From Microvirga sp052114605 (lineage in GTDB: Bacteria; Pseudomonadota; Alphaproteobacteria; Rhizobiales; Beijerinckiaceae), in NCBI RefSeq assembly GCF_052114605.1, contig NZ_JBFRFB010000001.1:422856-486855 (forward strand): a DNA stretch of 64,000 bases. Reading direction: 5' to 3'. The translations under genes were made by a program, and so were the position numbers. Positions 24,512-32,075 of the stretch are shown in pieces (the first letter of the stretch is position 1; each line of letters opens with the position of its first letter). The notes under the pieces are model-generated. The model searched no databases and had not been told where the DNA came from. It saw only the letters and a list, made by a program, of their open reading frames with translations.

Positions 24512-27079
24512 TTAGACGCCTCCGGTGAGGCGTGGGAAGCCGTGGACGACCGCCAAGCCGACGAGACCCTGGCCCACGGTGTAGTACCAGAACAGCATGG
24601 TGTTATCGAAGGTCGTCCGGCGGATGCTGTCGAGCTTGCTCGTGAGCCAGCGGGCAATGGTGTAGAGCCCCATGATGGTCGTCGTCATGACGAAGAATAT
24701 CTGAAGCGAGATGATCGCGTAGACCGCCGCGCCATAGGCATGGACCGACGGGCTCAAGCCTGTCCGCCATTGTGACCAAAGATCAACCGCCGATGCAGCG
24801 GCCACCAGCACGAGCGCAATCCCGATCAGGACCGGCACCGCACGCGGGGCACGGCGATCCTCGCCTCTCAAGGTGCGGCTGGCGATGGCGATGAGGGCCG
24901 CGCTCGCCACATAGAGCATAGCCGATGAGGCCGGCCACATCCACTCGGGGATGAGGGTGCCGGGGGAAGGCCATGCGCCAGGGTTTACGAGCCAAAGGAA
25001 GAGATAGGAGAAGACGAGGCAGGTGAAGACCATTCCCGACACGATCATGAGGACGATCATCGCCCACCAGGAGTGGTTCATCGGCCCCGTCACATAAACG
25101 GGAAGCACATACCCACCGCCGATATCGGCCGGCGGCCGCACAGGGCCGGGATCGGTCTCCCACAGCCACCAGATGACGAAGCCCAGCGCCAGCACACCGC
25201 AGATCGCCGAGGTGATGACCATCTTCACCGTGAGCAGCAGGAAGAAGGCGGCTGTGAACACGGCGGCGAGCAGCGGTTGCCATCCGGGTCCGGGGATCTG
25301 CAGGATGTATTGTGGGCGTGCATCGAAGGGGCTCGTCACCAGCGCCTCGCGCCCGCCCGTTGCCGTCCCCGGCATGTAATACCGCCCCACTTTCACGTCC
25401 TCAGGCAAGTTAGGCTGATCCCAGAGCGGGTCGCGGCTGACGACGGAGGGAACGCTTCGCGTATTGTAATTGCCGTTCGGCAGCCATTCGAGCGTGCTCG
25501 CATTCCAGACATTGCCCGCATTGTCCTCATCGGCGACGCGGAAGCTGCGGATCATGTCATAGATGAAGATGGCGACGCCCGCCGCGATCATGAAAGCGCC
25601 GATGGTGGAGATGAAGTTCAGGGCATCCCAGCCCATGCCCATCGGATAGGTATAAACCCGCCGCGGCATCCCGATGAGGCCGGTGATGTGCATCGGCAGG
25701 AAGCTGACGTTCACGCCCAGGAACATGAGGCTGAACACCCAGCGCCCAAGGCGCTCGGAAAGGGCGTTCTTGCTCGCCACCGGCACCCAGTAATAGAACG
25801 CCGCGAAGAGTGGAAACACCATGCCGCCGATGAGCACGTAATGCAGATGCGCCACGACGAAATAGCTGTCATGCGCCTGCCAGTCGAAAGGCGCCATCGC
25901 GACCATCACACCGGTGAGGCCACCGAGGGTGAATATGAAGAGGAAGCCCAGGATGAAGAGCGAGGGCGTCGTCAGCTTCATGCGGCCCGAGGCGATGGTT
26001 GCGATCCAGGCGAAAACCTGAATCCCGCTTGGCACCGCCACCGCCGTGCTCGCCGCCGAGAAGAAGCTCAACGACATCTTCGGCAGGCCCGTGGCGAACA
26101 TGTGGTGCACCCACAGGCCGAACGAGAGAAAACCGGTGGCGATAAGAGCCATCACGATCAGGCGGTAGCCGACGAGCGGCGTCTGCGCCATCGTCGGCAC
26201 GATCATGGATACCATGCCCGTCGCGGGAATGAAGATGATATAGACCTCAGGGTGGCCGAAGAACCAGAACAGATGCTGCCACAGCAGAGGGTCCCCGCCC
26301 CGCTCGGCGATGAAGAACGGCCAGTCGAACGCACGTTCCATCTCGAGCAGCAACGTGGCGAGGATGATCGCCGGGAAAGCGATGATGATCATCACCGCGA
26401 AAACCAACATTGCCCAGGAATAGATCGGCAGCTTGTCGAGGCTCATGCCGACCGCGCGGGTTTTCATCACACCCACGATGATCTCGATGGCGCCGGCAAT
26501 GGCCGAAATTTCGATGAATCCGATGCCGAGTAGCCACCAATCAGCGTTGTCGGCGGGTGAATACTTGGTGCCGGTCAGCGGCGGATACATGAACCAGCCG
26601 CCATTCGGTGACAGGCCGAAGAAGATGGTGCCGAAGAACACCAGGCCGCCGACGAAATAGGCCCAGAACGCATAGGCCGAGAGGCGTGGAAAAGGCAGGT
26701 CGCGCGCGGCCTGCATGTTCGGCAGAAGATAAACGCTTGCCGCCTCCACTGCCGGAACGGCGAAAAGGAACATCATCACCGTGCCATGCATGGTGAAGAG
26801 TTGGTTGTAGAGATCGTGGCTGACGAGATCGCTCTCCGGCACGGCAAGTTGCGCGCGCATGATGAGCGCGAGGATGCCCGCCAGAATGAAGAACAGGAAG
26901 GCCGTGCCGACGTACCACAGGCCGACATAGCTGTTGTTGACGTCCGTAATGAAGGCAAAGCCACGCGGCGATTCCCAGACCTTTTTCAGCTTTTCGAACT
27001 CGCCCGGCGGTCGTGGCAGTGAGTTGGGAAGCTCAGGCTCGCCCTGCCCGAAGGATCGTGGATTCTCGGGTGCGTTCAT
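24512..27079 (-). CDS. ctaD: Cytochrome c oxidase subunit I fused to subunit III
   Basis: 855 residues. Subunit I occupies about 1-590: QLFTMHGTVMMFLFAVPAVE (low-spin heme His), FGHPEVYIIFIPATG (CuB His and cross-linked Tyr), LWVHHMFATGLP (two CuB His) and YFVVAHLHYVLIGG (heme a/a3 His). A linker with two helices follows, then a subunit III-like part (about 650-855: MNHSWWAMIVLMIVSGMVF). The I+III fusion is known from caa3-type oxidases such as that of Thermus. It overlaps the preceding coxB gene as ATGA. The start at 27079 gives MNAPENPR; a longer open frame to 27187 has no support. It reduces O2 and pumps protons in the inner membrane. Confidence 0.93.
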   Translation of the reverse strand: MNAPENPRSFGQGEPELPNSLPRPPGEFEKLKKVWESPRGFAFITDVNNSYVGLWYVGTAFLFFILAGILALIMRAQLAVPESDLVSHDLYNQLFTMHGTVMMFLFAVPAVEAASVYLLPNMQAARDLPFPRLSAYAFWAYFVGGLVFFGTIFFGLSPNGGWFMYPPLTGTKYSPADNADWWLLGIGFIEISAIAGAIEIIVGVMKTRAVGMSLDKLPIYSWAMLVFAVMIIIAFPAIILATLLLEMERAFDWPFFIAERGGDPLLWQHLFWFFGHPEVYIIFIPATGMVSMIVPTMAQTPLVGYRLIVMALIATGFLSFGLWVHHMFATGLPKMSLSFFSAASTAVAVPSGIQVFAWIATIASGRMKLTTPSLFILGFLFIFTLGGLTGVMVAMAPFDWQAHDSYFVVAHLHYVLIGGMVFPLFAAFYYWVPVASKNALSERLGRWVFSLMFLGVNVSFLPMHITGLIGMPRRVYTYPMGMGWDALNFISTIGAFMIAAGVAIFIYDMIRSFRVADEDNAGNVWNASTLEWLPNGNYNTRSVPSVVSRDPLWDQPNLPEDVKVGRYYMPGTATGGREALVTSPFDARPQYILQIPGPGWQPLLAAVFTAAFFLLLTVKMVITSAICGVLALGFVIWWLWETDPGPVRPPADIGGGYVLPVYVTGPMNHSWWAMIVLMIVSGMVFTCLVFSYLFLWLVNPGAWPSPGTLIPEWMWPASSAMLYVASAALIAIASRTLRGEDRRAPRAVPVLIGIALVLVAAASAVDLWSQWRTGLSPSVHAYGAAVYAIISLQIFFVMTTTIMGLYTIARWLTSKLDSIRRTTFDNTMLFWYYTVGQGLVGLAVVHGFPRLTGGV

Positions 27080-28104
27080 TTCAGGCTTTCCATGTATCCG
27101 GCCAGTGCGCGCAGATCCTCTCCACTGAGCGATGCATAGGACGGCATGCGCGCGCCTGCCTTGATATGCTGCGTGTTGGCTATCCACCCGGCAAGCGTGC
27201 CGATATTGTTTGGAAACTGCCCCGCACCGATTGTCCTGCGGCTTCCCACATGGGTCAGATCCGGCCCGAATTGCCCGTTGGCGTCAGTGCCCCGCACCAC
27301 ATGGCAAGTGCCGCAGCCGCCGCTGATGAAGAGCTGGCGGCCCCGCTCGATCAGCGGCAGATCGGGCTGTCTCGCCGGTTGAGCCCGCGCCGCCCGCCAC
27401 GTTTCGAACTCGGGCAACTCCATGGCCACCACGTCGAAGGCCATGCGGGCATGCTGATCGCCGCAGAACTCGGCACAGACACCGCGATAAACCCCTGGCC
27501 TCTCCGCCGTGAAGCTGAAGCGATTCATCCGACCGGGGATCATGTCGACCTTGCCGCCGAAATTGGGAATCCAGAAGCTGTGAATGACATCGGCTGTCGT
27601 CAATGAGACGGTCACGGGTTGCCCTATGGGGACAACGACTTCGTTCGCCGTCACGACCTCCGCGCCGTTTTTGTGAGCCGGATAGCGTACCCGCCACCAA
27701 TATTGTTCGCCGACGACCTCAATCGGCAATGCGCCTGCCACCGGCACATCGGTGTCTCGCATCACGACAAGGCCATAAGGCAGCAGCAGGGAGAGTACCA
27801 CGATGGGAAAGGCGATACCGCCATAGACGATCGTGCGGCGGGTACCGAGCCAGGCCCGGCGTTCCGGCGGGGCGAAAATGGCGTAAAGCAGAAGGATCGT
27901 GACGCCCAGGAAAATGAGCGTCGCGCCGATCGTCATGATGATGGTGAGCCAATAGAGCCGCTGGGCATCGCCTCCAGCCGGGTCGAGGGCCGATTGCACG
28001 CCGCTGCAGCCCGCGACCGCCAGGGCGCAGACAACCAGCCATGCCCGCTTCAGGCAGGGACGCAGCCTCTCGCCATGGCGATGCTCGTTAGCTTCTCGGT
28101 CCAT
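27076..28104 (-). CDS. coxB: Cytochrome c oxidase subunit II with C-terminal cytochrome c domain
   Basis: 342 residues from MDREANEHR. The lipobox LAVAGC at about 30-35 suggests a lipoprotein anchor. Two helices follow (about 50-75 and 90-112). The periplasmic CuA domain has VIHSFWIPNFGGK and YRGVCAEFCGDQHARMAF, with both cysteines, both His and Met ligands. A cytochrome c domain (about 255-342) has the heme motif CGTCH and a distal Met near GARMPSYASL. A cytochrome c fused to subunit II defines caa3 oxidases, which take electrons from a donor complex, here presumably alternative complex III. The ATG at 28104 is preferred over an in-frame TTG at 28167. Confidence 0.92.
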   Translation of the reverse strand: MDREANEHRHGERLRPCLKRAWLVVCALAVAGCSGVQSALDPAGGDAQRLYWLTIIMTIGATLIFLGVTILLLYAIFAPPERRAWLGTRRTIVYGGIAFPIVVLSLLLPYGLVVMRDTDVPVAGALPIEVVGEQYWWRVRYPAHKNGAEVVTANEVVVPIGQPVTVSLTTADVIHSFWIPNFGGKVDMIPGRMNRFSFTAERPGVYRGVCAEFCGDQHARMAFDVVAMELPEFETWRAARAQPARQPDLPLIERGRQLFISGGCGTCHVVRGTDANGQFGPDLTHVGSRRTIGAGQFPNNIGTLAGWIANTQHIKAGARMPSYASLSGEDLRALAGYMESLK

Positions 28105-28277
28105 CCGCCCTACGTTTCTTGAAGGCAATGAACGGAAAAGCTTGGCCGTGTGCGTTGGTTCCCTCAAAAAGTCGTCAGACAGACATCTCTGGAGCTAATG
28201 CAACGCTGTTTGGCCTGCTTGAGCGGAACGGATAGCAAGCTCGACGGTTGCTCCTCCGTAGGTCCTGAACCCGGGAA

Positions 28278-28808
28278 ATGACCGTGCTCCATCCGTTTCG
28301 AGCCCTGGCACTGCTCGCCCTCACCGGGCTTGCCGCATGCGGCGAGACGCAGAGCGCACCCTCGCCTCTCACAATTGCAGGGGGAGATGCCAAGCAGGGT
28401 TTGAGACTGATCCAGGCCTATGGCTGCGGCACATGTCATGTGATCGAGGGCGTGCGCGGCGCTCGGGGCAAGGTCGGCCCTCGCCTCGAGAGTTACGCGC
28501 AACAGCACCTTCTTGCCGGCTTTATGCCGAACATTCCGAGCAACCTGATCGCCTGGCTCATGGACCCCGTCGCGCTGAAGCCGCAGACCGGCATGCCCTC
28601 ACAGGGCGTGACGGAGGCCGAGGCCCGGCATATCGCGGCCTATCTTTACACTCTGGGCAGTCAGGACAGGCAGGTCTATCCGCCCGATCCGCAGTTGCCT
28701 CTGCGCGACCAAATCGAGAAACCGGCCGACTTGCCGTCTGTGAGCGACGCGGAGACGGTCCCGCGCACGCAACGCATCGTGCCGGGAGTGGCTCCCGTTT
28801 CACACTAG
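28278..28808 (+). CDS. Lipoprotein monoheme cytochrome c
   Basis: 176 residues. The N-terminal lipobox LTGLAAC places the mature N-terminal cysteine at about residue 21. The heme motif CGTCH lies at about 50-54, and a Met ligand candidate is in KPQTGMPSQGVTEAEARHIA (about 105). A proline-rich tail follows. It is read opposite to the act/cox operon and sits between coxB (divergent) and actF (convergent, stop codons touching). Its position suggests an electron carrier between alternative complex III and the caa3 oxidase, or a separately regulated subunit of the same complex. Confidence 0.85.
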   Translation: MTVLHPFRALALLALTGLAACGETQSAPSPLTIAGGDAKQGLRLIQAYGCGTCHVIEGVRGARGKVGPRLESYAQQHLLAGFMPNIPSNLIAWLMDPVALKPQTGMPSQGVTEAEARHIAAYLYTLGSQDRQVYPPDPQLPLRDQIEKPADLPSVSDAETVPRTQRIVPGVAPVSH

Positions 28809-29759
28809 CTACGGCTCTTCGGATGCCTCGTCCGCATAGGTAGGGCGGTTTCGCATGATGACCGCGAAGGCAACGGCCCAAAGCACGACGATGCCGACGA
28901 TCAGGCCGAGATCCAGCAAAGAGGCCCTGCCCTTTGGCTGAAGAATCCACAGCATGTGCGTTGCATGGTGCATGAGCGCGAGCGTGCTGCCTACGATCAT
29001 GCCGACGCGGCTCACACCCGATGGAACCAGCACGACGATGGCCGCGACCATGAGCCCGAAGGCCGCCGTGGCAAGCATGGAATTCCAGGGGTCTGACCGT
29101 CGCAGATACCAGGTGACCTCGTTCGGCAGGTTCGTCAGCCAGACGATCAGGAACTGTGCGAACCATGTCCAGAGCGTCAGAAGAAGCAATGTGAGAAGCG
29201 CGCGCTCGAGGCTTTTCATCCGCTTGAGCGCGGCATGGTGGGGGCCCAGTACCGTGATCAGGATCGCGCCCGCGAGGGCAGCGAGGATCTGGGATTGTGC
29301 AAAGGCAAGGCCGAAGAGGCTCGACCACCAATGTGGCTCGCGGGACAGCACCCAATCATAGGCGGCGAGCGTCATGATGGGCGTCATCAGAGCAAGGCCG
29401 ATGCCGCTCGCCCGGCGTACGTGCGGGGTGCGAATAAGCCAGAACGCGATGGCCGCGCTCGCCAGCAGGTAGATAACACTGCGGATGAGGAAGAAGGCCG
29501 GGCTCAGGAATGCGGCCCGCATCGGCGGAAGATCGGTTCTCTCATCGATCCAAGGAAATATCTGGTCGAGCCCGAATGCGAGCACGAAGCCTAGGAGCAG
29601 CAGCAGGGGCAGCGTGAGAGCCGCCGCTTCCACCTCGGCGCGCACGGGAGCAAGCCAGTGCTCGCTCATGATATGGCCGATCATGAGGGTTACGAGACTG
29701 CCCATTCCGATTCCTGCCAGGGCAATGAACGCGAGATAAAGCGCCTCCATCATGCTCAT
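28809..29759 (-). CDS. actF: Alternative complex III subunit F (quinol:cytochrome c oxidoreductase membrane subunit)
   Basis: 316 residues with about 8-10 membrane helices and no cofactor motif, as in ActF, a smaller relative of ActC. Typical is the WTWFAQFLIVWLTNLPNEVT region, with other helices such as GLALMTPIMTLAAYDWVLSR. The family is usually longer (near 400 residues), so this is a short version. It overlaps actE by four bases and is the last act gene before the coxB gene, which lies beyond the opposite-strand cytochrome. It helps form the quinol-oxidising membrane part. Confidence 0.8.
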   Translation of the reverse strand: MSMMEALYLAFIALAGIGMGSLVTLMIGHIMSEHWLAPVRAEVEAAALTLPLLLLLGFVLAFGLDQIFPWIDERTDLPPMRAAFLSPAFFLIRSVIYLLASAAIAFWLIRTPHVRRASGIGLALMTPIMTLAAYDWVLSREPHWWSSLFGLAFAQSQILAALAGAILITVLGPHHAALKRMKSLERALLTLLLLTLWTWFAQFLIVWLTNLPNEVTWYLRRSDPWNSMLATAAFGLMVAAIVVLVPSGVSRVGMIVGSTLALMHHATHMLWILQPKGRASLLDLGLIVGIVVLWAVAFAVIMRNRPTYADEASEEP

Positions 29760-30232
29760 GGCTGAGGCCCCATATCCCGCGCTTGTAGGGTCTTCACGTA
29801 ATGCGCAATCGCCCAGCGATCCTCCGGTGCGATGCGGTCCGCATAAGGATACATCCGGCCCACGCCTTGCGTGATGACGTGCACGATCTGCTCAGGCGTG
29901 TAGGCGCGAAGGCGCTCCTGATGGTAGGAGGGCGGCGCAGGGAAGCCACGGGACACCACAGCCCCATCACCACGCCCGCTCTGCCCGTGGCAAGGCGTGC
30001 AGAAGGCCCTGAACCGTTCCTCGCCGCGTGCGATCAGCTCGGGCGTCATCTCCGGCCCCGGCGCTGCAAGGGCCGCAGCCTGCGCAGAGGCTCCTCTGGC
30101 GATGACGCCGGGAGGAACCGGCACATAAGCCCGCTGCACCGCGCGGGTCGAAGCCACCGCATCCCTCTCCTCGGTGCCACTGTCGCAGGCAGCGAGCAGA
30201 ACAGACATGGCGAGAATGACCGCTAGTCGCAT
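29756..30232 (-). CDS. actE: Alternative complex III subunit E (lipoprotein cytochrome c)
   Basis: 158 residues from MRLAVILAMSVLLAACDSG, where LAAC is a lipobox. A monoheme cytochrome c domain follows, with CTPCH (about 77-81) and a distal Met in VGRMYPYADRIAPEDRW. ActE is one of the two cytochromes of the complex and passes electrons to the oxidase. The ATG at 30232 is chosen because GGAGG lies just upstream; it overlaps the end of actD by ten bases. A longer frame to 30265 would spoil the lipobox position. Confidence 0.88.
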   Translation of the reverse strand: MRLAVILAMSVLLAACDSGTEERDAVASTRAVQRAYVPVPPGVIARGASAQAAALAAPGPEMTPELIARGEERFRAFCTPCHGQSGRGDGAVVSRGFPAPPSYHQERLRAYTPEQIVHVITQGVGRMYPYADRIAPEDRWAIAHYVKTLQARDMGPQP

Positions 30233-30762
30233 GCCGGGACCTCCCGGACAGCGAGAGGCGAACATGTCTTCAGAAAGTCACGAGCAGCTTCCTCCTGGAA
30301 TATCGGATCATCGCTCAGGATGCAGAGAAAGAACCGATCCTCGGACGCGCGGTTGAAACCGTGCACTTCGAAGACCGGATGGTGTAATCGCGGAAGCCGC
30401 AGGATCATGAGCAGGCTGATGAGCGTCGCGGCCCCAGCCCACAGGATGGCGACGACAAGACTCGCCGGAATGAAGGCGGGCCAGCTGTCGAGGGGACGCC
30501 CCCCGACATTGAGCGGATAATCGACCGCGTTCATCCAATACTGCGCCCCATACTGAATGCAGCCGCCGGCAAGAGCAGACACGAATGCGATCCAGGGGAT
30601 CGCGGTCGTGCGAACGCCAAGTTCATCGGCAACCTCGGACAAGGGAAACGGGCTATATGCATCGAGACTCGTGAAACCCGCGCGCTTGGCTTCCACAACA
30701 GCCCGTTTCAGCGCCTCGGGCTTCTCGAATTCCGCAATCATTCCATGGATTCTGCGGGTCAT
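30223..30762 (-). CDS. actD: Alternative complex III subunit D (DUF3341)
   Basis: 179 residues. A cytoplasmic N-terminal part with the family motif LDAYSPFPLSEVADELG precedes two helices (about 57-80 and 98-122), followed by a cytoplasmic tail (PVFEVHGFNRASEDRFFLCI). This is the DUF3341/ActD plan. No cofactor is bound; it is a structural subunit of the complex. It overlaps actC by four bases. Confidence 0.88.
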   Translation of the reverse strand: MTRRIHGMIAEFEKPEALKRAVVEAKRAGFTSLDAYSPFPLSEVADELGVRTTAIPWIAFVSALAGGCIQYGAQYWMNAVDYPLNVGGRPLDSWPAFIPASLVVAILWAGAATLISLLMILRLPRLHHPVFEVHGFNRASEDRFFLCILSDDPIFQEEAARDFLKTCSPLAVREVPACD

Positions 30763-32075
30763 GAGGCCTTGTCCTCATGCTCGTCGTGGCGCGTCTCGAA
30801 CATGGAGACGACCGGGAGATAGCGGACGAAGAGCAGTAGAAGCGCTGCGAACAAGCCGAGTGTTCCGAGGAATAGCCCGGTCTCGGGCAGCGTCGGGCTG
30901 TAGGTCCGCCAGACGGACGGCAGGTGATCCGTCTGGAGGCCGCCGACGATGATGGAGTAACGGTCGAACCAGATGCCAACGCCGATGGAAAAGCCGACGA
31001 ACACGCCCGCGATGGTGCTCCTGCGCGCGGCGCTGAACCAGAGCAGTTGCGGTACGAGAATGCTGTAGACGATGGCGGCCCAGTAGAGACCGGCATAATC
31101 CCCCGTCACGCGGTTGAAAGTAGCCTCACGGGTCAGTTTATCGGACAGAAGGACTGCGACGATCTCATCGAGGTAAAGATAGGCCGTAACGAGGGCGCTC
31201 GCGAGAACGAGCTTGCCGAGAAGGTCTACATCCTCATCGTCGATATAGCGCTCCAGCCGCAGGCCCCAGCGCAGCAGCATCGCCACCAGGAGTACGATGG
31301 ACAGACCTTGCGCCAAACCCGTCACCACGAAATGAAGCGGCTGGCGCGTCTCATGCCAGTCCGGCACCAGCGTCACCGCGAATTCGAAGGCGACCGTGCT
31401 CTGCATGATGAGGATGAGCGGAAGAACGAGGATGGCGACGAGACGATAAGCCCGTTGATGATAGGCCCAATGGCGCACGGAGCCGCGCCAGCCGAGTGCG
31501 AAGACGCCGTAGATCTGCCTGACGCTCTTGCGCCGTGCCCTGTCGCGCAAGGTCGCGAGGTCCGGAATCAGGCCCACATACCAGAGCAGGCTGGTGACGA
31601 TGGCGTGTGTGCTGATCGCCCAGAAATCCCAAGTGAGTGTGCTGCGGAATTGCGGCCAGACCTCGTAGGTCGCCGGATAGGGAAACGTCCAATAAAACAG
31701 CCACGGCCTCCCGAGATGGAAGATCGGGAAAATGCCTGCGCAAATGACGGCGAAAAGCGCGACGCCCTCCGCGAAGCGGTTGACCGACGTGCGCAGATCA
31801 TGCCGGCGCAGCACCAGGGTCGCCGCGAAAAGGCTCGATCCGTTGGCGATGCCGATCCACCAGGCATAGTTGATGAGATCGAAGCCCCAGACGAAAGGTG
31901 CGTTGACGCCCCAGACGCCGACGCCGATGAAGACGATGGACAAAAGCGTGTAACCGAGCAGCACGACGAGCGCGCCGGAGACCAGCAGCGTGACCCACCA
32001 TCCCCAGCCGAAACGCGGTGAGAGCGGAATATCCGCCACCGGACTCGTGATGGCCTGCGCCTCAGTTCCCATCAT
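30759..32075 (-). CDS. actC: Alternative complex III subunit C (NrfD/PsrC-like quinol-binding subunit)
   Basis: 438 residues with ten membrane helices. Characteristic parts are WWIGIANGSSLFAATLVLRR near helix 3, FPIFHLGRPWLFYWTFPYP, a region with polar residues expected near the quinol site, and VPQLLWFSAARRSTIAGVFV. ActC belongs to the NrfD family, oxidises membrane quinol and hands the electrons to the iron-sulfur part of ActB. It overlaps actB by four bases. Confidence 0.93.
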   Translation of the reverse strand: MMGTEAQAITSPVADIPLSPRFGWGWWVTLLVSGALVVLLGYTLLSIVFIGVGVWGVNAPFVWGFDLINYAWWIGIANGSSLFAATLVLRRHDLRTSVNRFAEGVALFAVICAGIFPIFHLGRPWLFYWTFPYPATYEVWPQFRSTLTWDFWAISTHAIVTSLLWYVGLIPDLATLRDRARRKSVRQIYGVFALGWRGSVRHWAYHQRAYRLVAILVLPLILIMQSTVAFEFAVTLVPDWHETRQPLHFVVTGLAQGLSIVLLVAMLLRWGLRLERYIDDEDVDLLGKLVLASALVTAYLYLDEIVAVLLSDKLTREATFNRVTGDYAGLYWAAIVYSILVPQLLWFSAARRSTIAGVFVGFSIGVGIWFDRYSIIVGGLQTDHLPSVWRTYSPTLPETGLFLGTLGLFAALLLLFVRYLPVVSMFETRHDEHEDKAS

